From positions 1 through 13,635 of the forward strand of contig CADCQU010000215.1 in NCBI GenBank assembly GCA_902803635.1: DNA of 13,635 bases, written 5' to 3'. The stretch is from an uncultured Lachnospiraceae bacterium. GTDB taxonomy: Bacteria; Bacillota; Clostridia; Lachnospirales; Lachnospiraceae. The notes under the pieces are model-generated. The model did not search any database. It was not told the origin of the DNA and worked only from the letters and a program-made list of their open reading frames with translations. Made by a program: the position numbers and the translations under genes. Positions 1 through 6,008 of the stretch are shown here, piece by piece; the stretch's first letter is position 1; every line of letters starts with the position of its first letter.

Positions 1-9
1 ATTTTCCGC

Positions 10-38
10 TTGCTTTCCTCCTGCGGCTGTGTTATAGT
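10..38 (+). promoter_or_regulatory. Candidate sigma-A promoter for rpsF-ssb-rpsR
   Basis: TTGCTT at 10-15 and TATAGT at 33-38 are separated by exactly 17 bp, and the -10 matches the consensus at five of six positions. The -35 matches only at TTG. Transcription would start near 45, giving a leader of about 75 nt before rpsF. No other good promoter is visible in the first 120 bases, but the start of the window cuts off anything further upstream. Confidence 0.55.
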
Positions 39-39
39 C

Positions 40-120
40 TTGATTTGTGAGAATTTCTAATCAATTTCCTTGTCTCCTGCAAATGCGGGGGGCCGGAGTC
101 CAAAAGGAGGAATCAACCAG
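40..120 (+). promoter_or_regulatory. rpsF 5' leader with possible autoregulatory structure
   Basis: TTGATT (40-45) can pair with AATCAA (59-64). Bases 74-80 pair with 85-91 around an AAAT loop, using two G-U pairs. CTCCT at 74-78 could instead pair with AGGAG at 105-109, the core of the rpsF ribosome binding site, so two exclusive folds are possible. Many bacterial rpsF leaders carry an S6:S18-binding element with a CCG bulge. GCCGGAG at 92-98 offers a CCG, but I could not fit the rest of that consensus. A regulatory role is inference. Confidence 0.25.
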
Positions 121-555
121 ATGAAAAAGTACGAATTAGCACTGGTCGTCTCGGCAAAGCTTGATGACGAGGCGCGTGCCGCGGTCGTCGATAGGGCGAA
201 GAGCTACATCGAGCGCTTTGGCGGCGAAATCGGCGAGACCGAGGAGTGGGGCAAGCGCAAGCTCGCTTACGAGATCCAGAAGGAGCGCGAAGGCTTCTAT
301 TTCTTCATCCACTTCGAGGGCGAGGGCGAGTGCCCGAACGAGCTTGAGAAGCGTATGCGCATCATGGACAACGTTCTTCGTTATCTCGTGGTCGCCAAGG
401 ATGAGAACGACACCTTCAAGGTGAGCCCGGACAAGGGCAACGAGGCGCCTGTGGAAGCCGAGGAAGACGACGATGTCGAAATCGAGGCTCCCGCGATGGA
501 GGAGGCCGAGGACGAGGCTGAGGAAGAGGCCGTCGAGGAGACCGAGGCTGAATAA
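121..555 (+). CDS. rpsF: Small ribosomal subunit protein bS6 with acidic C-terminal tail
   Basis: This encodes 144 residues beginning MKKYELALVV. S6 binds the central domain of 16S rRNA as a dimer with S18. The start at 121 is chosen because AAAGGAGG (103-110) lies 10 nt upstream and S6 proteins normally begin at this residue; an upstream in-frame start at 70 would add 17 residues unlike S6. The conserved fold occupies about residues 1-97, including the EEWGKRKLAYEI segment. Residues 103-144 form a highly acidic tail, 22 of 42 being Asp or Glu, which makes the protein about 45 residues longer than the usual core. It is the first gene of the rpsF-ssb-rpsR cluster, whose S18 partner lies two genes downstream. 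Confidence 0.96.
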   Translation: MKKYELALVVSAKLDDEARAAVVDRAKSYIERFGGEIGETEEWGKRKLAYEIQKEREGFYFFIHFEGEGECPNELEKRMRIMDNVLRYLVVAKDENDTFKVSPDKGNEAPVEAEEDDDVEIEAPAMEEAEDEAEEEAVEETEAE

Positions 556-593
556 GCTGACGAGGCGAAGACCGCAAGAGTCCGAGGGAACTG

Positions 594-664
594 CCAGAAT
601 AGAAACGTGCCGTATTTTTTCTGGAATTGTTCCAAAGGGGAGGCGCGTTCGGATTCCGAAACGC
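594..664 (+). other. Two intercistronic hairpins between rpsF and ssb
   Basis: The 191 bases between rpsF and ssb hold no gene that I can support. They can form two hairpins. In the first, CCAGAA (594-599) pairs with TTCTGG (619-624), continuing inward with AGAA/TTTT (one G-U) and ACG/CGT across single-base bulges at 600 and 614. In the second, GCGTT-CGG (645-652) pairs with CCG-AACGC (656-664) with one bulged A. Neither is followed by a T tract, so they are unlikely to be terminators. mRNA processing or differential expression of rpsF and ssb is possible. TTTCCGGAAA at 711-720 is a perfect palindrome. Confidence 0.3.
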
Positions 665-746
665 AGCCGCCGCAAAGGTAAGGATTCTAAGTGTAACATA
701 CATTACCCGCTTTCCGGAAACATTTTCAGAAAGAAGAGGTTAAGAG

Positions 747-1217
747 ATGAATGTTGTTATTATGATGGGTCGTTTGACCAAGGAACCGGAGATCCGTTAT
801 GCGGCAAATGGAACGGGCATGGCGATTGCCAATTATAGCCTCGCTGTGGACCGCCGTTTCAAGCGCGAAGGCCAGCCCACCGCGGACTTTTTTGACTGCC
901 GGTGCTTTGGCAAGCAGGCGGAATTCGTGGAGAAGTACCTTCACAAGGGAACGAAGATCGTTATTACGGGTTCGCTTCAGAACGATAATTACCAGGGTCG
1001 CGATGGCCGCATGGTTTACCACAACCAGATTATCGTTGAGAACCACGAATTTGCCGAGAGCAAGTCTGCAAATCCGAATGCTGGTGCCTACGTCCCGCAG
1101 GAACCGGCGGCCATGCAGCGCAGTGCGCAGCCGGCCCCGCAGGAAGCCCCGAGCCCGGTCGGGAATGATTTCATGAACATCCCGGACGGCATCGACGAGG
1201 AGCTCCCGTTTAACTAA
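747..1217 (+). CDS. ssb: Single-stranded DNA-binding protein
   Basis: The 156-residue product begins MNVVIMMGRLTKEPEIRY, a classic SSB start. SSB coats single-stranded DNA during replication, recombination and repair and recruits partner enzymes. Residues about 1-105 form the OB fold, with the GRLTKEPE and ADFFDCRCFGKQAEF segments typical of the family. A flexible Gln/Pro/Ala-rich linker follows, and the acidic tip is DEELPFN. The partner-binding tip usually ends in Phe; here one Asn follows it, a pattern I believe is common in clostridial SSBs. AAGAGGT at 734-740 is a weak ribosome binding site 6 nt before the start. Placement between rpsF and rpsR is the ancestral arrangement. Confidence 0.96.
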   Translation: MNVVIMMGRLTKEPEIRYAANGTGMAIANYSLAVDRRFKREGQPTADFFDCRCFGKQAEFVEKYLHKGTKIVITGSLQNDNYQGRDGRMVYHNQIIVENHEFAESKSANPNAGAYVPQEPAAMQRSAQPAPQEAPSPVGNDFMNIPDGIDEELPFN

Positions 1218-1232
1218 AGCGAACATTTGACG

Positions 1233-1258
1233 AAAAACCGCCATCCGGGGGATGGCGG
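1233..1258 (-). terminator. Perfect hairpin before rpsR, terminator-like on the minus strand
   Basis: CCGCCATCC (1238-1246) pairs perfectly with GGATGGCGG (1250-1258) around a GGG loop. On the plus strand the stem follows five A residues, so read on the minus strand it is a 9-bp GC-rich stem followed by TTTTT, the shape of an intrinsic terminator. In the sense direction there is no T tract. The hairpin sits 14 nt before the rpsR ribosome binding site and could affect mRNA processing there. Confidence 0.4.
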
Positions 1259-1284
1259 GGGAAGAGAAAATAAGGAGAATAACC

Positions 1285-1554
1285 ATGGCTTTTCAGAAGA
1301 ATAGCGAAGGCCGCGAGGGCGGTTTCAGGAGGAAGCAGGGTGGCTTCCGCAGGCGCAAGAAGGTCTGCACGTTCTGCGGCAAGACCGAGGAGCTTAGCTA
1401 CAAGGATGTCTCGACGCTTCGGAAGTACATCTCCGAGCGCGGCAAGATCCTTCCGAGAAGGATTACCGGTACCTGCGCGAAGCACCAGCGCGCCGTGACG
1501 CTCGCTGTCAAGCGTGCCCGCCACCTGGCCATCCTTCCGTACGTTCAGGACTAA
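1285..1554 (+). CDS. rpsR: Small ribosomal subunit protein bS18, zinc-binding type
   Basis: The 89-residue product binds the 30S platform next to S6. The start at 1285 is preceded by AAGGAGA (1272-1278); an in-frame ATG at 1252 lies inside the hairpin and lacks a ribosome binding site. The N-terminus is basic and Gly/Arg/Gln-rich. The conserved core runs from about residue 25, with [12 protein letters not shown] and [13 protein letters not shown]. Cys28, Cys31, Cys64 and His67 form the CxxC ... CxxH set of the zinc-binding form of S18. It closes the rpsF-ssb-rpsR cluster, and a hairpin lies about 75 bases downstream. Confidence 0.96.
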   Translation: MAFQKNSEGREGGFRRKQGGFRRRKKVCTFCGKTEELSYKDVSTLRKYISERGKILPRRITGTCAKHQRAVTLAVKRARHLAILPYVQD

Positions 1555-1601
1555 TCCTTTCTGGGACGTAATATTCCACGAAATTCACGTGGGAAACGCT
1601 T

Positions 1602-1628
1602 TTGTGAGCGTCTTGTTTATGTTATAAT
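1602..1628 (+). promoter_or_regulatory. Candidate extended -10 promoter for gdpP-rplI-dnaB
   Basis: A perfect TATAAT at 1623-1628 is preceded by TG at the extended -10 position (1620-1621). The best -35 is TTGTGA at 1602-1607, with a short 15-bp spacer. Transcription would start near 1635, inside the left arm of the hairpin at 1630-1663, so this mRNA would begin with a stem-loop. I saw no better promoter between here and gdpP. Confidence 0.45.
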
Positions 1629-1629
1629 G

Positions 1630-1664
1630 AAGCCGTCATTACGTTTTCCTGTAATGACGGCTTT
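1630..1664 (+). terminator. Intrinsic terminator-like hairpin after rpsR
   Basis: Bases 1630-1642 pair perfectly over 13 bp with 1651-1663, around an 8-base loop. The T tract is poor (CTTTGTGG), so termination may be partial. It directly follows the TATAAT at 1623-1628 and may act both as the end of the rpsF cluster and as a 5' stem-loop on the gdpP transcript. Confidence 0.5.
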
Positions 1665-1803
1665 GTGGTATTGTAGGATACAAATCAAGGGCAGGAAAGT
1701 AGGCGTTTTTCTGTCTTGCTCAGGATGGCGGACATTCCATTAATGACATTAGGAAAAAATATACAACATTTGCAGGTTACTGACGACGAGGAAGGAGGAG
1801 GAA
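1665..1803 (+). promoter_or_regulatory. gdpP leader with inverted repeats
   Basis: No gene is visible here. TTGTA (1671-1675) and TACAA (1679-1683) form an inverted repeat around GGA, the size of a small operator. Bases 1691-1699 can pair imperfectly with 1711-1719 (eight of nine positions, one G-U). The ribosome binding site AAGGAGG lies at 1792-1798. A regulatory role is not proven. Confidence 0.2.
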
Positions 1804-3840
1804 ATGGAACAGCTTGCGCTTTCGGTACGAATCCGCAAATTTTTAGAGTGGCCGTTCTGGCTCTCGCCCCTTTGGGCGCTTCTTTGCGTTATCCTCTACT
1901 TCGTTGCCGGAATCGGGGCCGCCGTCGCCGCCGGCATTTGCCTCGTCGTGTACCTGGCGGCCGCGATTTTCCTCTATCGCATGCAGCGGCCGCGGATTGC
2001 GGGCGAGCTGTTGGACTTCGCTACGAGCTACGGTCAGGTCCAGAACCGCGTCCTGCGGGAATTTGTCCTGCCGTATGCCTTGCTCGACCTTAACGGCAAC
2101 GTCCTCTGGATGAACGACGAGCTTCTTGGCATCACCGGGCGGGAGCACGGCTACCACCGCTCGATTACCGCAATCTTCCCGGAAATTACGAAGGATCAGC
2201 TGCCCGGCAAGGATCCGCAGACCGAGTGTACGGTGCCCTATAAGGACAAGGTTTACCAGGCGGCCATGCAGAAGATTGTCATGGAGGAGCTGATGCCTGA
2301 TGCCAACGCCGTCCCGGACGACTATTCGGCCATCGCGCTCTACCTCTTCGATGAGACGGAGCTGACGCGACTTGGCGAGGAGGCGGAGGCCAACCGCCTC
2401 GTGTTCGGGCTTCTCTGTCTCGACAACTACGACGAGGTCGTCGAGAAGGGTGATGACCTGCAGAAGTCCCTGCTCCTGGCGCTCATTGAGCGCAAGATCA
2501 ACCGGTATTTTTCGGATGTGGACGGCTTTGTCCGGAAGACTGACAACTACAACTATTTCTTCCTGATCCGAAAGAAGAGCTTTGACGAGCTGGAGCGCGA
2601 GCGCTTCAAGATCCTGGAGGATGTCAAAGCCGTCAACGTTGGAAATGAGTCGGCCATGACCATTTCCGTGGGCATCGGCTTCGGCGCGGATTCCTATCTG
2701 GAAAATGCGGAGGCCGCGCACCGGGCGATTGAGCTTGCGCTTGGCCGCGGCGGCGACCAGGTGGTCATCCGCGAGGGCTACAACACCCGCTACTTCGGCG
2801 GGAAGACGGAGACGATGGAGAAATATACCCGTGTCAAGGCGCGTGTCAAGGCCCAGGCGCTCAAGGAGATCGTGAGCAGCAAGGACGCGGTGCTCGTCAT
2901 GGGGCACAAGATCCCGGACGCCGACGTCCTCGGCGCGGCGGTGGGCATTTACCGGTGCGCAAAGAGCATCGACAAGCCGGCCCACATCGTCATGGACAGC
3001 CCGCCGGAGGCCATCCGCGTCATGGTGGAGAGCTTTACCAAGAGCTCCGAGTACGGCGACGATATGTTCATCAGCGGCCGCACGGCCCGGGAGATGGTCG
3101 GCGACAACGTGGTCGTGGTCGTCGTGGACACCAACAAGCCGGATTATACCGAGTGTGAAGATTTGCTGCGCCGTACGAACTCCGTGGTCGTGCTCGACCA
3201 CCACCGCCAGGGGCGCGAGATCATTGAAAATGCGGTGCTCTCGTACATCGAGCCCTACGCCTCCAGCGCCTCCGAGATGGTCGCCGAGGTCGTCCAGTAT
3301 TTTGACGACAAATTGCGCCTCCGCCCGCGTGAGGCGGATGCCCTTTACGGCGGCATTATGGTGGACACGAGCAATTTCCTGACGCGCACGGGCGTGCGTA
3401 CCTTCGAGGCCGCTGCCTACCTGCGTCGCAGCGGCGCGGATGTCACGCGCATCCGGAAAATGTTCCGGGACAGCATGGATGACGTGCGCGCGAAGGCGGC
3501 GGGAATCGCCGGGGCGGAAATCTTTGACGACTCCTTCGCCATTTCCGTGTGCGAGAGCGAGGGCCTTCGGAGCCCGACGGTCGTTGCGGCCCAGACGGCC
3601 AATGAACTGCTCTCGATTGTCGGGGTGAAGGCCTCATTTGTCCTCACGGATTATAACAACATGATTTATATCAGTGCCCGCGCCATCGACGAGGTAAACG
3701 TACAGCTCATCATGGAGCGCCTCGGCGGCGGCGGACACCTCAACATTGCCGGCGCGCAGCTCCCCGACACCACGGTGGAGGAGGCGATCCGGCTGCTCAA
3801 GGACACCCTCCGCGTCATGCGCGAGGAGGGGGATATTTAA
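1804..3840 (+). CDS. gdpP: Cyclic-di-AMP phosphodiesterase GdpP (membrane, PAS-GGDEF-DHH/DHHA1)
   Basis: This 678-residue protein should hydrolyse c-di-AMP to pApA at the membrane. Two adjacent hydrophobic helices lie at about residues 19-36 and 38-58. A PAS-like region follows (about 85-180, around YALLDLNGNVLWMNDELLGI), then a degenerate GGDEF domain (about 195-325, ending GRGGDQVVI). The phosphodiesterase domain has H368, D372 and D374 (GHKIPDAD), D442 (VVDTN), and D465-H466-H467 (the DHH motif). The DHHA1 part has GGGGH at 641-645. All expected metal ligands that I checked are present, so it should be active. The gene is slightly longer than typical GdpP. The ribosome binding site at 1792-1798 is strong, and rplI starts 10 nt after its stop. 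The yybS gene often found before gdpP in Firmicutes is absent. Confidence 0.96.
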   Translation: MEQLALSVRIRKFLEWPFWLSPLWALLCVILYFVAGIGAAVAAGICLVVYLAAAIFLYRMQRPRIAGELLDFATSYGQVQNRVLREFVLPYALLDLNGNVLWMNDELLGITGREHGYHRSITAIFPEITKDQLPGKDPQTECTVPYKDKVYQAAMQKIVMEELMPDANAVPDDYSAIALYLFDETELTRLGEEAEANRLVFGLLCLDNYDEVVEKGDDLQKSLLLALIERKINRYFSDVDGFVRKTDNYNYFFLIRKKSFDELERERFKILEDVKAVNVGNESAMTISVGIGFGADSYLENAEAAHRAIELALGRGGDQVVIREGYNTRYFGGKTETMEKYTRVKARVKAQALKEIVSSKDAVLVMGHKIPDADVLGAAVGIYRCAKSIDKPAHIVMDSPPEAIRVMVESFTKSSEYGDDMFISGRTAREMVGDNVVVVVVDTNKPDYTECEDLLRRTNSVVVLDHHRQGREIIENAVLSYIEPYASSASEMVAEVVQYFDDKLRLRPREADALYGGIMVDTSNFLTRTGVRTFEAAAYLRRSGADVTRIRKMFRDSMDDVRAKAAGIAGAEIFDDSFAISVCESEGLRSPTVVAAQTANELLSIVGVKASFVLTDYNNMIYISARAIDEVNVQLIMERLGGGGHLNIAGAQLPDTTVEEAIRLLKDTLRVMREEGDI

Positions 3841-3850
3841 GGAGGTTCTT

Positions 3851-4303
3851 ATGAAGGTTATCTTATTGGAAGATGTGAAGTCGGTTGGCAAGAAGGACGA
3901 CATCGTCAATGTTTCGGACGGCTATGCCCGCAACATGCTCCTCCCGCGCAAGCTCGGCGTGGAGGCCACCCCGAAGAACATGAAGGACATCCAGCTCAAG
4001 AAGAAGCACGAGGCCCGCATCGCGGCGGAGGAGCTTCAGAAGGCCCAGGCCTTTGCCGAGGAGCTCGCGAAAATGACCGTGAACGTCCCGATCAAGGTCG
4101 GCCAGTCCGGCCGCACCTTCGGCTCCGTCTCCACCAAGGAAATCGCCGAGGCCGCGAAGAGCCAGCTCGGACTCGACCTCGACCGCAAGAAGATGGTCCT
4201 CGACAACCCCATCAAGGAGCTCGGCACGGTCAAGGTACCCGTGAAGATCCACCCGAAGGTCACCGCCCAGCTCGCAGTGAACGTGGTCGAGGCGAAGGCG
4301 TAA
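3851..4303 (+). CDS. rplI: Large ribosomal subunit protein bL9
   Basis: The 150-residue product starts MKVILLEDVKSVGKKDDIV, the signature N-terminal domain of L9, which binds 23S rRNA at the base of the L1 stalk. A long central helix (about 40-75, rich in Lys, Glu and Ala) joins it to the C-terminal domain (about 80-148, GQSGRTFGSVSTKEIAEA). The length is normal for the family. Its ribosome binding site (TAAGGAGG, 3838-3845) overlaps the gdpP stop codon, and dnaB starts 13 nt after its own stop, so the three genes should be cotranscribed. An upstream in-frame start at 3746 lies inside gdpP and is not credible. Confidence 0.97.
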   Translation: MKVILLEDVKSVGKKDDIVNVSDGYARNMLLPRKLGVEATPKNMKDIQLKKKHEARIAAEELQKAQAFAEELAKMTVNVPIKVGQSGRTFGSVSTKEIAEAAKSQLGLDLDRKKMVLDNPIKELGTVKVPVKIHPKVTAQLAVNVVEAKA

Positions 4304-4316
4304 AAAGGAGCCTGGC

Positions 4317-5669
4317 ATGGAAGAAGTCGTCAAGAGAATACCGCCGCACTCCCTGGAGGCGGAAAAATCCGTCATCGGGTCCATGCTCATGGGCGAGGAC
4401 GCGGTGACGGCCGCCGCCGAGGTCCTTGTGCAGGAGGATTTTTACGAAAAGCCCTACGGCATCCTCTTCGAGACGATGCGGCAAATGAACGAGGAGGGCA
4501 AGGCGGTGGACCTGGTGACGCTGACCGACCGTCTGCGCACGGCAAATGTCCCCGCCGAGGTGCTGGACATGGCCGTGATCCAGGACATCCTGAACGCCGT
4601 CCCCTCGCAGGCCAATATCCGCGAGTACGCCCGCATCGTCTCCGAGAAGGCCCAGCTCCGCCGGCTCATCCGCGTGATGTCTGAGATTGAGAACGACTGC
4701 TACCAGGAAAAGGAGGCCGTCGGGGACATTTTTGAGAAGGCCGAGAAAAATGTCTTCGCGGTCCTGCAACAAAAGTCGACGGACGAAAATGTCCCCATCC
4801 GGGACATCGTTGCGGCGACTCTTGCCCGGATTGACGAGGCCGCCAGGGCCCGCAGCCCGGTCACGGGCCTTCCGACGGGCTTCGACGACCTGGACCACAA
4901 GACGGCCGGCTTCCAGAAATCCGACTTCATCCTTGTCGCCGCTCGTCCCTCGATGGGCAAGACCGCCTTCGTCCTCAATATCGTCGACTACATGGCCATG
5001 CGGCGGCGGATTCCCTGTGCGCTCTTTTCGCTGGAAATGTCCCGCGAGCAGCTGATGAACCGTCTCTTCGCTCTGGAGTCCATGGTCGATGCCCAGAAGC
5101 TCCGCACCGGCAAGCTCGACGACAACGACTGGGGGAAGCTCGTGGAGGGCGCGGGCATTATCGGCAACTCCGGCCTCATCATCGACGACACCCCCGGCAT
5201 CAATTTGCAGCAGTTCCGCTCCAAGGCCCGCAAATACAAGCTCGACCACGATATCCAGATCATTTTCATCGACTATTTGCAGCTCATGACCGGCGGCGGG
5301 CGGGGCGGTGAGAACCGCCAGCAGGAAATATCCGATATTTCCCGTGCGCTGAAATCGCTGGCGCGTGAACTGGGGATTCCTATCGTTGCCCTCTCGCAGC
5401 TAAACCGCAGCGTCGAGCAGCGGGACGACCACCGGCCCATGCTTTCCGACCTCCGTGAATCCGGGGCCATCGAGCAGGACGCCGACGTCGTCATGTTCAT
5501 CTACCGCGACGACTATTATAATAAGAACAGTGACGATAAGGGCTTCGCGGAGATCATCATTGCCAAGCAGAGAAATGGCCCCATCGGGACCGTCAAGCTC
5601 GTCTGGATCCCGCAGTTCACGAAATTCGCCAACGCCTCCGAGAAGAAGAACAAGGCGGCGGGGGAGTGA
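4317..5669 (+). CDS. dnaB: Replicative DNA helicase DnaB
   Basis: The 450-residue product is the hexameric helicase that unwinds DNA at the replication fork. The N-terminal DnaB domain covers about residues 8-105 (IPPHSLEAEKSVIGSML). A linker leads to the RecA-like motor from about 180. Its Walker A motif is ARPSMGKTAF, with K215 and T216, and its Walker B motif is IIFIDYLQL, with D319. The later motifs SQLNRSVEQR and DLRESGAIEQDADVV are intact. There is no intein and no truncation. The ribosome binding site AAAAGGAG directly follows the rplI stop. The rplI-dnaB neighbourhood is conserved in Firmicutes; the lonC gene sometimes found between them is missing. Confidence 0.97.
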   Translation: MEEVVKRIPPHSLEAEKSVIGSMLMGEDAVTAAAEVLVQEDFYEKPYGILFETMRQMNEEGKAVDLVTLTDRLRTANVPAEVLDMAVIQDILNAVPSQANIREYARIVSEKAQLRRLIRVMSEIENDCYQEKEAVGDIFEKAEKNVFAVLQQKSTDENVPIRDIVAATLARIDEAARARSPVTGLPTGFDDLDHKTAGFQKSDFILVAARPSMGKTAFVLNIVDYMAMRRRIPCALFSLEMSREQLMNRLFALESMVDAQKLRTGKLDDNDWGKLVEGAGIIGNSGLIIDDTPGINLQQFRSKARKYKLDHDIQIIFIDYLQLMTGGGRGGENRQQEISDISRALKSLARELGIPIVALSQLNRSVEQRDDHRPMLSDLRESGAIEQDADVVMFIYRDDYYNKNSDDKGFAEIIIAKQRNGPIGTVKLVWIPQFTKFANASEKKNKAAGE

Positions 5670-5733
5670 CAGTAATTTACAAAGAAAAAGCCCTTCCCAG
5701 AGGGTCAACTGAACAGAGTAACGAAAATCCAAA

Positions 5734-5771
5734 AAGAGGGAGATTCTTTGCATCTTCCTCTTGCTTTTTTT
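5734..5771 (+). terminator. Intrinsic terminator after dnaB
   Basis: AAGAGGGAGAT (5734-5744) pairs with ATCTTCCTCTT (5752-5762), 11 bp with one G-U, around a 7-base loop. A run of seven T residues follows at 5765-5771. This is a textbook intrinsic terminator and marks the end of the gdpP-rplI-dnaB unit. Confidence 0.85.
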
Positions 5772-5789
5772 ATCATTTTCGGGTATCTT
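5761..5789 (+). promoter_or_regulatory. Candidate promoter for glyA
   Basis: TTGCTT (5761-5766) and TATCTT (5784-5789) are 17 bp apart; the -35 is identical to that proposed for rpsF. The -35 overlaps the dnaB terminator tail and the -10 lies in the first copy of the leader repeat. TAAAAT at 5789-5794 is an alternative -10 but lacks a well-spaced -35. A transcript from here would have a leader of about 210 nt. Confidence 0.35.
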
Positions 5790-5874
5790 AAAATGCACGG
5801 AAATCTGTCGAGACTGCATTGCCTTTTTCACGGCGTGCGGCGAGTTACGGGTATCCAAAAACGCACGGAAATCT
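5780..5874 (+). repeat. 27-bp direct repeat pair in the glyA leader
   Basis: Bases 5780-5806 and 5848-5874 match at 24 of 27 positions, with starts 68 bp apart. Both begin CGGGTATC and end GCACGGAAATCT; the three differences are at repeat positions 9, 10 and 15. The first copy also lies in a hairpin, AATGCA (5792-5797) with TGCATT (5815-5820) and inner TCT/AGA. They could be operator repeats, parts of an RNA fold, or a local duplication. Confidence 0.6.
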
Positions 5875-5908
5875 CATTTCCGCGTGAGAAACGCCCGAGA
5901 GCGTTTTT
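5861..5908 (+). promoter_or_regulatory. Possible attenuator in the glyA leader
   Basis: CGGAAAT (5866-5872) pairs with ATTTCCG (5876-5882) around CTC, extended by ACG/CGT across a two-base bulge. Next, AAACGC (5889-5894) pairs with GCGTTT (5901-5906) and runs into TTTTT (5904-5908), a small terminator-like hairpin. GCGT at 5882-5885 could instead pair with ACGC at 5891-5894, breaking the terminator. The first hairpin occupies that GCGT, so the layout allows a switch. I could not match it to the THF, glycine or SAM riboswitches or to a T-box. The stems are short, so this is a hypothesis. Confidence 0.3.
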
Positions 5909-5981
5909 CGCATTCATCATAACCCCGAAGAGGAGAAGCGCGGAAGGTAAGGCAGAAGGCATTTGCCGCGCAGATCGCAAG

Positions 5982-6004
5982 GCCTGCCAGGCAGGCAGAG
6001 GAGG
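5982..6004 (+). promoter_or_regulatory. Palindrome next to the glyA ribosome binding site
   Basis: Bases 5982-5996 form a perfect 15-base palindrome (GCCTGCC-A-GGCAGGC), able to fold as a 6-bp stem with a CAG loop. It ends one base before the ribosome binding site GAGGAGG (5998-6004), which lies 4 nt from the glyA start. The hairpin could limit ribosome access, or the palindrome could be a protein-binding site. Confidence 0.35.
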
Positions 6005-6008
6005 TAAA

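Noticed and set aside
1843..3204. Long open frame on the minus strand opposite gdpP
   Set aside because: It lies wholly antisense to a gene with intact GdpP motifs. Its His/Val/Asp-rich translation is typical of a shadow frame in GC-rich DNA.
5780..5874. CRISPR-like repeat
   Set aside because: Only two copies with three mismatches exist, with a single 41-base gap and no cas genes nearby.
5780..6004. Known riboswitch (THF, glycine, SAM) or T-box
   Set aside because: I could not find the conserved cores of any of these classes, including the T-box sequence.
5748..6008. N-terminal extension of glyA by 87 residues
   Set aside because: The frame is open, but this region contains a terminator, repeats and hairpins. 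The start at 6009 has a strong ribosome binding site and the normal family N-terminus.
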